Shown piece after piece: positions 16,551 through 25,124 of a stretch of DNA of 64,000 nucleotides. Location: the NCBI RefSeq assembly GCF_004361855.1, contig NZ_SNWQ01000002.1, forward strand, positions 186,001 to 250,000, read 5' to 3'. Below the pieces are notes generated by a model that searched no databases, was not told the DNA's origin, and saw only the letters and a list, made by a program, of their open reading frames with translations. The DNA comes from Kribbella caucasensis. Lineage in GTDB: Bacteria; Actinomycetota; Actinomycetes; Propionibacteriales; Kribbellaceae. The translations under genes and the position numbers were made by a program. Position 1 is the stretch's first letter. Every line of letters starts with the position of its first letter.

Positions 16551-17540
16551 ATGAACGACGCACCCGCGGCCGAACTGCCGGTCGCTGCGGAGGGCAAGGG
16601 TTTCAGCGTCCACCTGGTCAACTTCGAGGGGCCGTTCGACCTGCTGCTGCAGCTGATCAGCAAGCACAAGCTGGACATCACCGAGATCGCGTTGTCCCAG
16701 GTCACCGACGACTTCATCGCCCACATCAAGGCGCTCGGGTCCGAGTGGGACCTGGATCAGACGTCGGAGTTCCTGCTGATCGCGGCGACCCTGCTCGACC
16801 TGAAGGCGGCCCGGTTGCTGCCGCAGGGCGATGTCGAGGACGCGGAGGACCTGGCGCTGCTCGAGGCGCGGGATCTGCTGTTCGCGCGGCTGCTGCAGTA
16901 CCGGGCCTTCAAGCAGATCGCCGGGCTGATCCAGCAGCGGATGGCGGACGAGGGGCGCCGGTTCCCGCGCGCGGTCGGGATGGAACCGCGGTTCGCGGAA
17001 CTGCTGCCCGAGGTGTTGCTCGGCGTCGACCCGGCCGGGTTCGCGGCGTTGGCGGCGGCCGCGATGGCGCCGAAGAACAAGCTGCCCGAGGGCGTTTCGC
17101 TGGCGCACCTGCACGCGCCACGAGTGACGGTGCGCGAGCAGGCCCTGGTGATCGTCGACCGGTTGCGCCGGCAGCGCAGTACGACGTTCCGCGCGCTGGT
17201 GTCGGACTCGCCGGACACCGTGACGACGGTGTGCCGGTTCCTGGCGTTGCTGGAGTTGTTCCGGGAGGCGGCGGTGACGTTCGACCAGGTGACGCCGCTC
17301 GGTGAGCTGACGATCCGGTGGACCGGGTCGGACGAGGGCGAGATCGACGTCAGCGACGAGTTCGACGAGGAGAAGGCGCCGGAATCAGCTGAGGATGAGG
17401 CGCCGGAGGTCACCGACGAGTTCTCCGAATTCCTGGAGGACGGCGAGATCCTGACCGAGCTCGACGAGCCGGATCTCGCCGATGAGGCGACCGAAGCGAC
17501 CCAGACGACGGACGGCACGAACGAGGCGGTGGAGCAGTGA
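16551..17540 (+). CDS. scpA: Segregation and condensation protein A (kleisin)
   Basis: A 329-residue kleisin that bridges the SMC heads and recruits ScpB. The N-terminal SMC-contacting helices carry FSVHLVNFEGPFDLLLQLISKHKLDITEIALSQVT; LLDLKAARLLP follows, and the C-terminal winged helix includes FLALLELFREAAVTFDQ. The last 70 residues are strongly acidic and extend beyond the usual end. ATG at 16551 is preferred since homology begins shortly after; an in-frame ATG at 16491 would overlap the previous gene. The stop overlaps the scpB GTG by four bases. Confidence 0.95.
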   Translation: MNDAPAAELPVAAEGKGFSVHLVNFEGPFDLLLQLISKHKLDITEIALSQVTDDFIAHIKALGSEWDLDQTSEFLLIAATLLDLKAARLLPQGDVEDAEDLALLEARDLLFARLLQYRAFKQIAGLIQQRMADEGRRFPRAVGMEPRFAELLPEVLLGVDPAGFAALAAAAMAPKNKLPEGVSLAHLHAPRVTVREQALVIVDRLRRQRSTTFRALVSDSPDTVTTVCRFLALLELFREAAVTFDQVTPLGELTIRWTGSDEGEIDVSDEFDEEKAPESAEDEAPEVTDEFSEFLEDGEILTELDEPDLADEATEATQTTDGTNEAVEQ

Positions 17541-18991
17541 CCGAAGACCAGACGACAACCGACGTCGACGACCGCACGGCCGACGAGGCCGCTGAGGCTG
17601 CGGCCGAGCAGGTTGTCGAGCAGGAACCGGTTGATGTCGAGGCGTCCGCCGACGAGCTTGCCGACGTCGAGGCGTCCGCCGACCAGTCTGCTGATGAGGA
17701 TCAGCCCGAGGCCGGGCGGGCCGACGCACCGGTTGAGGGTGAGCAGACCGAGGTGCCGGTCGAGGCCGAGGTTGTCATTGATGACGACACGATGCGGCGG
17801 GCGCTCGAGGCGATTCTGATGGTGACGGACGAGCCGTTGCCGGTGCTCACGTTGGCGCGGGCAGTTGGGCGGCCGACGGGGGATGTGTCGGCGGCGTTGG
17901 CGACGCTGGCGGACGAGTACACCGAGCAGGGGCGCGGGTTCGATCTGCGCGAGGTCGGTGGGGGATGGCGGTACTACACGCGGCCCGAGTCGGCGCAGTA
18001 CGTCGAACGGTTCGTGCTCGACGGGCAGCAGGCGCGGCTGACCCAGGCGGCGCTGGAGACGCTGTCTGTGGTCGCGTACAAGCAGCCGGTCAGCCGGGCG
18101 CGGGTGTCCGCGATCCGGGGCGTGAACGTGGACGGCGTGATGCGGACGCTCGTCAGCCGCGGCCTGGTCGAGGAGGCCGGGGCGGACACGGAGTCGCAGG
18201 CAACCCTCTATCGGACAACGTCTTATTTCCTTGAGCGAATGGGTATGCAGAGTCTGGACGACCTGCCAGAACTCGCCCCCTACCTCCCGGAGATGGACGA
18301 CGTGGAAGAAGAGCTCGCCGCTCAGAACGCCCGCACTCAATCCGCCGACGAGACCGCGACGGCCGACGAGACCGCGACCACCGACGAGACCGCGACCACC
18401 GACGAGACCGCGACCGCCGGTGCGGATGCGACCTCGGATGCCGAGGAGGCGGTGACGTCCGACATCGGCGCCGCCACGGATGCGGAGAGCGGACCGGGGA
18501 TCGACGCCGACCTGTCGACCGGGGACGGTCCCGAGCTTGACATCGAGCCCGGTGACGAGGAGCTCGCGCCGGCCGAGGAGCTCGAGGCCGGGGGAGACAC
18601 CGAGCTCGAGCAGGTGGAGATCGACCCGGACGAGATCCCCGAGACCGGGGACTCCCCGGCCGAAGCCGCCCCGGACTCGACCGATGACGAGGACGACGAC
18701 GCGTCCGACGCAGAGGACGAACTTGAGGGTGCTGAGGCCGACGAGCCGGACGATGGGTCCGGCGAGGAGGATTTCGATGCCGGTACGGACGAGGACGCGG
18801 AAGCCGTGGACGACGTGCTGCGCGACGACGACGCGTTCTCCGACGAGACCGACCTGGCGAGCACCGCGGACGACGTACTGCGCGACGAGGACGACGTACT
18901 GCGGGACGACGTACCCGGAGACGGTGAGCTGGCGTCGGCCGAGGAGCTCGAGGCCGGGGAGACGCAGTACCGTGTCGACAGAGATGACTGA
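17537..18991 (+). CDS. scpB: Segregation and condensation protein B with long acidic extensions
   Basis: A 484-residue protein, more than twice the typical ScpB length. The conserved double winged-helix core is at about residues 85-255: RRALEAILMVTDEPLPV, FDLREVGGGWRYYTRP, LTQAALETLSVVAYKQPVSR and IRGVNVDGVMRTLVSRGLVEE. It is flanked by an acidic N-terminus of about 80 residues and a 230-residue Asp/Glu-rich tail beginning with DETAT(A/T) repeats. ScpB works as a dimer on ScpA and SMC; the tail may regulate DNA binding or partners, which is inference. The GTG start overlaps scpA (GTGA). Confidence 0.93.
   Translation: MTEDQTTTDVDDRTADEAAEAAAEQVVEQEPVDVEASADELADVEASADQSADEDQPEAGRADAPVEGEQTEVPVEAEVVIDDDTMRRALEAILMVTDEPLPVLTLARAVGRPTGDVSAALATLADEYTEQGRGFDLREVGGGWRYYTRPESAQYVERFVLDGQQARLTQAALETLSVVAYKQPVSRARVSAIRGVNVDGVMRTLVSRGLVEEAGADTESQATLYRTTSYFLERMGMQSLDDLPELAPYLPEMDDVEEELAAQNARTQSADETATADETATTDETATTDETATAGADATSDAEEAVTSDIGAATDAESGPGIDADLSTGDGPELDIEPGDEELAPAEELEAGGDTELEQVEIDPDEIPETGDSPAEAAPDSTDDEDDDASDAEDELEGAEADEPDDGSGEEDFDAGTDEDAEAVDDVLRDDDAFSDETDLASTADDVLRDEDDVLRDDVPGDGELASAEELEAGETQYRVDRDD
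18344..18415 (+). repeat. 18-bp tandem repeat in scpB
   Basis: Four 18-bp units (18344-18361, 18362-18379, 18380-18397, 18398-18415) encode repeated (A/T)DETAT at the start of the acidic tail. Confidence 0.9.
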
Positions 18992-19718
18992 TCAGGACGG
19001 GATCCGGCTGCAGAAGGCGCTCGCCCAGGCTGGGGTCGCCAGCCGGCGGAATGCCGAGCTGCTGATCGAGCAGGGGCGCGTCGAGGTGGACGGCGCTGTC
19101 GTGACGGAGTTCGGTACGCGGGTCGATCCGGCCGTGTCCGTGATCCGGGTCGACGGCGAACGCATTCCGCCGACGACCGCGCACGCGTACCTCGTACTGA
19201 ACAAACCGCGCGGCGTCGTCACCACCATGTCCGACCCGCAGGGCCGCCCCTGCATCGCGGACTTCGTGCAGGACCGCCCCGAACGGCTGTTCCACATCGG
19301 TCGCCTCGACACCGACACCGAGGGACTGCTGCTGCTCACTAATCACGGTGAGTTCGCCCACCGCCTCGCGCACCCGTCGTACGAGGTCTCCAAGACGTAC
19401 GTCGCCGAGGTCGACGGCAACGTCAAGCCGGCCGTACTCCGGCACCTGCTCGACGGGGTCGACCTCGACGACGGCCCGGCCCAGGCCGACACCGTCAAGG
19501 TGGTCTCCGAGGTCAAGGGCCGCACCCTGATCCAGATCACCCTGCACGAGGGCCGCAACCGCATCGTCCGCCGCATGTTCGACGCCGTCGGCCACCCGGT
19601 CAAACGGTTGACCCGTACGGCGATCGGCCCGGTCCGCCGAGGCAACCTCCACACCGGCGAACTCCGCGACCTGGACCCCAAGGAACTAGGCCAACTCCTC
19701 GACCTGGTCGACCTCTGA
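18972..19718 (+). CDS. rluB: 23S rRNA pseudouridine synthase, RluB/RsuA family
   Basis: A 248-residue enzyme that isomerises uridine in 23S rRNA. An S4-like RNA-binding domain (RLQKALAQAGVASRRNAELLIEQGRVEV) precedes the catalytic domain. That domain has LVLNKPRGVVTT, GRLDTDTEGLLLLTN with the catalytic Asp in GRLDTDTEG, SYEVSKTYVAEV, and HEGRNRIVRRMF. GTG at 18972 has GGGGAG 10 bp upstream; ATG at 18984, overlapping the scpB stop, is the alternative. Following scpB is the usual place for this gene in actinobacteria, but what follows here (pafA) is not. Confidence 0.93.
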   Translation: MSTEMTDQDGIRLQKALAQAGVASRRNAELLIEQGRVEVDGAVVTEFGTRVDPAVSVIRVDGERIPPTTAHAYLVLNKPRGVVTTMSDPQGRPCIADFVQDRPERLFHIGRLDTDTEGLLLLTNHGEFAHRLAHPSYEVSKTYVAEVDGNVKPAVLRHLLDGVDLDDGPAQADTVKVVSEVKGRTLIQITLHEGRNRIVRRMFDAVGHPVKRLTRTAIGPVRRGNLHTGELRDLDPKELGQLLDLVDL

Positions 19719-19809
19719 CCCGGCCGGTCGGTTGACATTGGGTAACGCAATTCAGCGGCGCGCCTGTGGCCGGGACGGAATGTAGGAGGCGGGCCGTAGG
19801 GTGGGTGAT

Positions 19810-21171
19810 GTGAACCGGCGAATCTTCGGTCTGGAGAACGAGTACGGCGTCACGTGTACCTTTCGCGGTCAGCGCCGACTGACCCCCGACGAGGTGGCGC
19901 GGTACCTGTTTCGGCGCGTCGTGTCCTGGGGGCGGAGCAGCAACGTCTTCCTCCGCAACGGGGCCCGGCTCTACCTCGACGTGGGCTCCCACCCGGAGTA
20001 CGCGACCGGAGAATGCGACTCGGTCACCGACCTGATCGCGCACGACAAGGCGGGCGAGCGGATCCTCGAGGGGCTGCTCGTGGACGCGCAGAAGCGGCTG
20101 CACGACGAGGGCATCTTCGGCGACGTCTACCTGTTCAAGAACAACACCGACTCGGCCGGCAACAGCTACGGCTGCCACGAGAACTACCTGGTCAGCCGGC
20201 ATGGCGACTTCGCCAAGCTGGCCGACGTGCTGATCCCGTTCCTGGTCACCCGGCAGCTGATCTGCGGCGCCGGCAAGGTGCTGCAGACCCCGCGCGGCGC
20301 GGTGTACTCCGTGAGCCAGCGCGCCGAGCACATCTGGGAAGGCGTCTCCAGCGCGACGACCCGGTCCAGGCCGATCATCAACACCCGTGACGAGCCGCAC
20401 GCGGACGCCGAGCGGTTCCGCCGGCTGCACGTGATCGTCGGCGACTCGAACATGTCCGAGACCACCATGCTGCTCAAGGTAGCCAGTACCGACCTGGTGC
20501 TGCGGATGATCGAGGCCGGCATCGTGATGCGCGACCTCACGCTGGACAATCCGATCCGGGCGATCCGGGAGATCAGCCACGACATGACCGGCCGCCGCGA
20601 GGTCCGGCTGGCGAACGGCCGGGAGGCGAGCGCCCTCGACATCCAGGGCGAGTACCTCTCCAAGGCCCGTGACTTCGTCGACCGCCGGGAGCTCGGTACG
20701 CCGGCCGTCGAGCGCGCGTTGTCGCTGTGGGAGCGGACGCTGAAGGCGATCGAGTCCGGCGACCTGTCCGGGATCGAACGCGAGATCGACTGGGTGATCA
20801 AGTACCGGCTGATCGAGCGGTACCGGCACCAGAACAACCTCGGTCTGGCCAGTCCGCGGGTGGCGCAGCTGGATCTGGCGTACCACGACATCCACCGGCC
20901 GCGCGGGTTGTACTACCTGCTCGAGCGCAAGGGCGCGGTCACCCGGGTGGTCGACGACCTGCGCGTCTTCGAGGCCAAGTCGGTGCCGCCGCAGACCACG
21001 CGGGCCCGGCTGCGCGGCGAGTTCATCAAGCGCGCGCAGGAGCGCCGCCGCGACTTCACCGTCGACTGGGTGCACCTGAAGCTGAACGACCAGGCCCAGC
21101 GCACGGTGCTGTGCAAGGACCCGTTCAAGTCCCACGACGAGCGGGTCGAGAAGCTCATCGCCAGCATGTGA
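19810..21171 (+). CDS. pafA: Pup--protein ligase PafA
   Basis: A 453-residue glutamine-synthetase-like enzyme that conjugates the prokaryotic ubiquitin-like protein Pup to substrate lysines. The N-terminal nucleotide-binding signature is [63 protein letters not shown] and [18 protein letters not shown] are near-invariant family stretches. GTG at 19810 gives the length seen in streptomycete PafA; GTG at 19801, 11 bp after AGGAGG, is the alternative and adds three residues. pup, dop, prcB and prcA, which often precede it, are absent from the window; rluB lies upstream instead. Confidence 0.96.
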   Translation: MNRRIFGLENEYGVTCTFRGQRRLTPDEVARYLFRRVVSWGRSSNVFLRNGARLYLDVGSHPEYATGECDSVTDLIAHDKAGERILEGLLVDAQKRLHDEGIFGDVYLFKNNTDSAGNSYGCHENYLVSRHGDFAKLADVLIPFLVTRQLICGAGKVLQTPRGAVYSVSQRAEHIWEGVSSATTRSRPIINTRDEPHADAERFRRLHVIVGDSNMSETTMLLKVASTDLVLRMIEAGIVMRDLTLDNPIRAIREISHDMTGRREVRLANGREASALDIQGEYLSKARDFVDRRELGTPAVERALSLWERTLKAIESGDLSGIEREIDWVIKYRLIERYRHQNNLGLASPRVAQLDLAYHDIHRPRGLYYLLERKGAVTRVVDDLRVFEAKSVPPQTTRARLRGEFIKRAQERRRDFTVDWVHLKLNDQAQRTVLCKDPFKSHDERVEKLIASM

Positions 21172-21317
21172 GCGGCATCGCGACACTGCGTGACGTGACC
21201 GAACGGTGACGCAGGTAGCTGGTGGCGGCCTTGCCCGTGCCCGCTAGGGTGGGCGCGTTATCTGGCCGTCCACCGAGGTGCGGGGTTCCGCGCCGGGATA
21301 TTTCGAGGTGCTCGTTC

Positions 21318-22280
21318 GTGCGCAAGCTGTTGAGTGTGGTCGCAGTGCTGGCGCTGGGGTCGTCCCTGGCTGCCTGCGGCTCCGAGGGTTCGGACTCCGG
21401 TGGCGGGGGTGACTTCGGCAAGGCCGGCATCAAGGTCGAGTCCGAGTTCGGTCAGAAGCCGACCATCACCCACCGCGAGGGCGAGCCGGACAAGGCGCTG
21501 GTGACCGAGGTCCTCAAGGAGGGCGACGGCGCCGAGGTGAAGAAGGGCGAGCTGCTCACCGCGAACTACCTCGGCCAGATCTGGCGCGACGGCAAGGTGT
21601 TCGACAACTCCTACGACCGCGGCGCGCCGTCGTCGTTCCCGATCGGTGTCGGCGGCGTCATCGCCGGCTGGGACGAGGGTCTGGTCGGCAAGAAGCTCGG
21701 CAGCCGGATCCTGCTGTCGATCCCGTCCGACAAGGGGTACAAGGAGACGGGCAACGAGCAGGCCGGGATCAAGGGCGACGACACGCTGATCTTCGTCGTC
21801 GACCTGGTCAGCACCGCTGCGAACGACACCAAGCTGGACGCCGACCCGGTCGCCGCGCCGGCCACCAAGTTCAAGGTCACCGGCGAGCTGAACGCCGAGC
21901 CGAAGGTCACCGTCCCGGCCGGATCCAAGCCGCCGGCGAAGCCCGGCAAGCCCGTCGTGATCGCGACCGGCAAGGGCAAGCCGATCGAGAAAGGCAGCCA
22001 GCTGATCGGCCGCTACGTCGTCTACGACTACGCCGGCAAGAAGCAGGCCAGCACCTGGGACGGACAGCAGGGTCAGGCCGGCGCCCCGACCGACCAGCTC
22101 CAGGTCGGCCCCGGCCCGAACGGTCAGGCAGGCGCCCTCGACGGCCTCGCCGGCATCCCGATCGGCAGCCGCGTCCTCGTCGAGCTCCCCGCCTCCAAGG
22201 ACCAGGCCGGCAAGACGGTCAACGCCTTCGCGGTGATCGACATCCTCAACGCCTTCCCGGCCCCGAAGCAGCAGCAGTAA
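21318..22280 (+). CDS. FKBP-type peptidyl-prolyl isomerase lipoprotein
   Basis: A 320-residue exported protein. The N-terminal signal peptide ends in the lipobox LAAC (cysteine at about residue 18), followed by a Ser/Gly linker. The first FKBP domain is at about residues 55-170 (VKKGELLTANYLGQIWRDGKVFDNSYDRG, GVIAGWDEGLVGKKLGSRILLSIP); a more divergent second copy follows (GSQLIGRYVVYDY, GIPIGSRVLVELP). It probably assists folding of secreted proteins. GTG at 21318 is preceded by GAGGTG 7 bp upstream. Lying between pafA and pafB is conserved in actinobacteria. A strong hairpin terminator follows. Confidence 0.93.
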   Translation: MRKLLSVVAVLALGSSLAACGSEGSDSGGGGDFGKAGIKVESEFGQKPTITHREGEPDKALVTEVLKEGDGAEVKKGELLTANYLGQIWRDGKVFDNSYDRGAPSSFPIGVGGVIAGWDEGLVGKKLGSRILLSIPSDKGYKETGNEQAGIKGDDTLIFVVDLVSTAANDTKLDADPVAAPATKFKVTGELNAEPKVTVPAGSKPPAKPGKPVVIATGKGKPIEKGSQLIGRYVVYDYAGKKQASTWDGQQGQAGAPTDQLQVGPGPNGQAGALDGLAGIPIGSRVLVELPASKDQAGKTVNAFAVIDILNAFPAPKQQQ

Positions 22281-22293
22281 TCGTTCGCGTGCG

Positions 22294-22329
22294 AAAGGCC
22301 GGCCTCCCACGAACGGGAGGCCGGCCTTT
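22294..22329. terminator. Strong bidirectional hairpin terminator
   Basis: Perfect 15-bp stem, AAAGGCCGGCCTCCC (22294-22308) and its complement (22315-22329), with a 6-nt loop. It lies 13 bp after the FKBP stop and touches the stop of the convergent membrane-protein gene, so it can serve both strands. Confidence 0.9.
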
Positions 22330-22793
22330 CACTTCCTGTGGAACCAGCGGTTGGCGTCCGGGGCGAACATCAGGGGGACCGCCGCGAGGACGGCGAGGAT
22401 GTGGACGGTGCGGATCGCGGCGAAGGTGGCGAAGGTCGCGTCGGGGTGGAGGGTGGTGAAGTCGCCGTTGGTGATCAGCCATTGGAGTGGGCCGATGACG
22501 AGGGTTGCGAGGCCGACGATGCCGAGCAGGCCGGCCAGCAGCCAGCGGGACCAGGGCACGCCCTGGCGGAAGTAGCGGTCGATGATGACGAAGAGCGAGC
22601 CGTAAACGACCGCCCGGAAGGCGATCTGGGCGGCTATCGCGACGACGGGGGTGTCGTCGCCGATCGCGCCGATCACGCCGACGACCGTCTCGGCGACACC
22701 GGAACCGACTGCCAGCAACCAGGCTGCGGTCGCGGCCCGTACGGCGAGCGGTGGGCCGGTCGGGGCCTCGTGGATGCGGATTGTGGTTGCCAT
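22329..22793 (-). CDS. Four-helix membrane protein of unknown function
   Basis: A 154-residue protein with four predicted membrane spans (from about AATAAWLLAVGSGVAETVVG, AFRAVVYGSLFVII, LLAGLLGIVGLATLVIGPL and TVHILAVLAAVPLMF) and charged ends. No family was recognised. The ATG at 22793 gives a short cytoplasmic N-terminus. It ends exactly at the shared terminator and is convergent with the FKBP gene. The upstream DUF3866 gene runs in the same direction, ending 31 bp before this start, so the two may be co-transcribed. Confidence 0.7.
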   Translation of the reverse strand: MATTIRIHEAPTGPPLAVRAATAAWLLAVGSGVAETVVGVIGAIGDDTPVVAIAAQIAFRAVVYGSLFVIIDRYFRQGVPWSRWLLAGLLGIVGLATLVIGPLQWLITNGDFTTLHPDATFATFAAIRTVHILAVLAAVPLMFAPDANRWFHRK

Positions 22794-22824
22794 ACCTCAA
22801 GAGTCGGCCGCCGGGCCCGCTGAA

Positions 22825-23925
22825 TCAGGAGTACTGGGACCCCGAACCAGGTGGGGGTACGTCCACCAGACCGGCTGCATGGCGGCCGGCGGCTGCGGCG
22901 GCTTCGAAGTAGGCGCGGTCGGCGTCCAAGTCGCGGCCCATCGTGGACAACTTGACCGGCGCGGCGCGCAGCGCGTCGTACAGGCCGTCGACTCCGATGC
23001 GGACGACCCGGTGCCGCGCCTTCAACGGCTCGGCCGCGTCCCGGACGGCGTCGCCGAAGTCACCGGGGAGATCCGGTACGACGACGTCCGCGGGCTGGAG
23101 TGCGACCCGTCCGTACGCCGTGAGGCTGTGGTGCGAGATGCCGCGGTGACGTGGTCGCGGGTCGGCCTCGGAGATCCGCAGCGACGCCACGGCCCGCCCG
23201 CCGAGCGTGCCGATCGCGTTGACCGCCTCACCCGACTGGACCCCGGAGAACCCCCATCGCGTGCCCGTACCGAGGTTGCCCGGTCCCTGGGTCAGTACGA
23301 CGACCTCCGCCGCCAGCACGTGTACGGCGGTCAACAGGCCGGTGTGGACCGTCACGGCCTCCCGGTCACCGCCATACGCCTGCCCGACGGTCACGGTCCC
23401 ACCCAGCCAGCCGCTCTCACGCAGTGACGCCACAGTCCGCGAGAACGCCAACGGCAGCGCCCCGCCGTCCGTCATCACGTACACCACCCGCGTAGTCGGC
23501 CGCGCCTCGTACACACCGGCCAGTACTGCGGGCAACGCCGAGTGCAGGTCCGCGACGACGACCGGCGTACCGAACAGGTCGTCGGCGTCCCGCAGTACGT
23601 CGTGGTCGGGGGAGTCCTGCTCGTCGGCGCCCAGCACCATCGCCTGGAGTGGGGTGTACCGGGCCTTCACCAGGTGCCCCGTCTCGGGCGGATCCGCGGG
23701 CAGCCGATCCGGGATCGCCACGACGAGCGCGTACCCGCCTGTCCCGAGCCCACGATCGAGCGCGCCCACGTTGAGCAGCACCCGATCGCCGACCACCGGA
23801 GCACCGACCAGGTCGGGATAGGCCAGCGCCCGCACGCTCAGCTCACCCACGGATACGACCAGCTCCTGAGCGCCCGCCCAGGCCCGGCCCAGCTCGACCA
23901 CAGACCCTTCACGCCACCGAATCAC
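22825..23925 (-). CDS. DUF3866-family protein
   Basis: A 366-residue protein of the actinobacterial DUF3866 family. Landmarks are GDRVLLNVGALDRGLGTGGYA, VKARYTPLQAMVLGADEQDS, VVYVMTDGGALPLAFSRTV, VVLTQGPGNLGTGTRWGFSGV and RPRHRGISHHSLTAYGRV. Its biochemical role is not known to me. The gene is commonly found near pafBC and is divergent here from pafB with a 236-bp region between. The start is GTG at 23925. The Gly/His-rich conserved blocks hint at an enzyme or nucleotide-binding protein, but no catalytic motif can be named. Confidence 0.85.
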   Translation of the reverse strand: MIRWREGSVVELGRAWAGAQELVVSVGELSVRALAYPDLVGAPVVGDRVLLNVGALDRGLGTGGYALVVAIPDRLPADPPETGHLVKARYTPLQAMVLGADEQDSPDHDVLRDADDLFGTPVVVADLHSALPAVLAGVYEARPTTRVVYVMTDGGALPLAFSRTVASLRESGWLGGTVTVGQAYGGDREAVTVHTGLLTAVHVLAAEVVVLTQGPGNLGTGTRWGFSGVQSGEAVNAIGTLGGRAVASLRISEADPRPRHRGISHHSLTAYGRVALQPADVVVPDLPGDFGDAVRDAAEPLKARHRVVRIGVDGLYDALRAAPVKLSTMGRDLDADRAYFEAAAAAGRHAAGLVDVPPPGSGSQYS

Positions 23926-23993
23926 ACGCCGACCCTAGCCACTCCCACAGACGCACCGTGGTCGGTGGTCGCCGGCTGGCACCTTGAACAAGA

Positions 23994-24037
23994 AACGGTG
24001 GGCTTGAACAACCCACAGCTGGTTCAAGCTCACCGTT
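23994..24037. promoter_or_regulatory. 16-bp inverted repeat between DUF3866 and pafB
   Basis: Arms at 23994-24009 and 24022-24037 match at 15 of 16 positions, with a 12-bp spacer. Further half-copies of GTTCAAG/CTTGAAC lie at 23983-23989 and 24042-24049, giving four half-sites in the divergent promoter region. This is likely a regulator-binding array or a structured leader. Confidence 0.6.
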
Positions 24038-24161
24038 AGTTGTTCAAGCTCCCGGTTTCGTCGCCCGGGGGATCGGTTGCGGAGCGGAGTACGGCGTGGA
24101 TCCGAAAGTATGTTCGGCGAGGAGCGAGCGTTTCGGCCCACCGAGCCCGTAAGGTGGTCGG

Positions 24162-25124
24162 GTGTCGGCGCGGAAGAGTGAGCGGCTGCTCAACCTGGTG
24201 ATCTGCCTGCTGGTCGCGCGCACGTACGTGACCAAGGAGCGGATCCGCGAGGTGGTCGAGGGCTACGCGGGGCAGACCGACGACGCCTTCGAGAAGATGT
24301 TCGAGCGCGACAAGGACGAGTTGCGCGATCTCGGCATCCCGATCGAGATGGGCACCATCGACAAGTTCTTCTCCGACGAGGTCGGCTACCGGATCCGCCG
24401 GGACGTGTTCGAGCTGCCCGAGGTGCACCTGGAACCGGACGAGGCGGCCGTGCTCGGTGTCGCCGCCCGGGTCTGGCAGCACGCCAGCCTGGCCGAGGCG
24501 ACCACATCGGCCGTGCTGAAGCTGAAGGCGGCCGGGATCCAGACCGACCAGTCGGCGCTGAGCGCGATCGAGCCGCATGTCGGGGCCTCGGAGCCGGCCT
24601 TCGACCCGCTCTGGTCGGCCGTGGTCAGCCGGACCGTCGTCCGGTTCGAGCATCGCCGCAGCGGCGCCGCCGAGTCGACCATGCGGACCCTCGAGCCGTG
24701 GGGGATCGTCTCCTGGCACGGCCGCTGGTACGTCGTCGGCCGGGACCGCGATCGGCAGGCGACCCGGATGTTCCGGTTGTCCCGGATCGGCGGCAACGTG
24801 AAGACCGTCGGAAGAGCCGGCGCGTTCACCGTGCCGGAGGGGACCGACATCCGCTCGCTCGTCTCCGAGCTGGCACCGCCGCGACCGACATCCGAGGCGA
24901 AGGTCCGGGCCCGGGCCGGGTGCTGTGTCAGCCTGCGCCGCCGGGCGAATGCGATCGAGCCGTACGAGGACGGCTGGGACCTGCTGCACGTGCCGTATGC
25001 CGATTCCGAGGTGCTCGCCGAGGAGATCGCGTCGTGCGGTCCGGATGCTGTGGTCGAAGGGCCGGGCGACGTGCTGGACGGCGTACTGCGCCGCCTGCGG
25101 TCGGTGGCAGGGGTGCCCGGATGA
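24162..25124 (+). CDS. pafB: WYL-domain transcriptional activator PafB
   Basis: A 320-residue winged-helix plus WYL protein. The N-terminal HTH has RLLNLVICLLVARTYVTKERIREVVEGY, followed by DDAFEKMFERDKDELRDLGIPIE. The WYL region contains GIVSWHGRWYVVGRDRDR. In mycobacteria PafB and PafC form a heterodimer that drives the LexA-independent DNA-damage response; the same role is expected here. GTG at 24162 has AAGGTGG upstream. Its stop overlaps pafC by four bases, consistent with equimolar production. Confidence 0.95.
   Translation: MSARKSERLLNLVICLLVARTYVTKERIREVVEGYAGQTDDAFEKMFERDKDELRDLGIPIEMGTIDKFFSDEVGYRIRRDVFELPEVHLEPDEAAVLGVAARVWQHASLAEATTSAVLKLKAAGIQTDQSALSAIEPHVGASEPAFDPLWSAVVSRTVVRFEHRRSGAAESTMRTLEPWGIVSWHGRWYVVGRDRDRQATRMFRLSRIGGNVKTVGRAGAFTVPEGTDIRSLVSELAPPRPTSEAKVRARAGCCVSLRRRANAIEPYEDGWDLLHVPYADSEVLAEEIASCGPDAVVEGPGDVLDGVLRRLRSVAGVPG

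Noticed and set aside
24002..24029. LexA (SOS) box between DUF3866 and pafB
   Set aside because: The GAAC and GTTC halves are 12 bp apart rather than 4, and flanks do not match.
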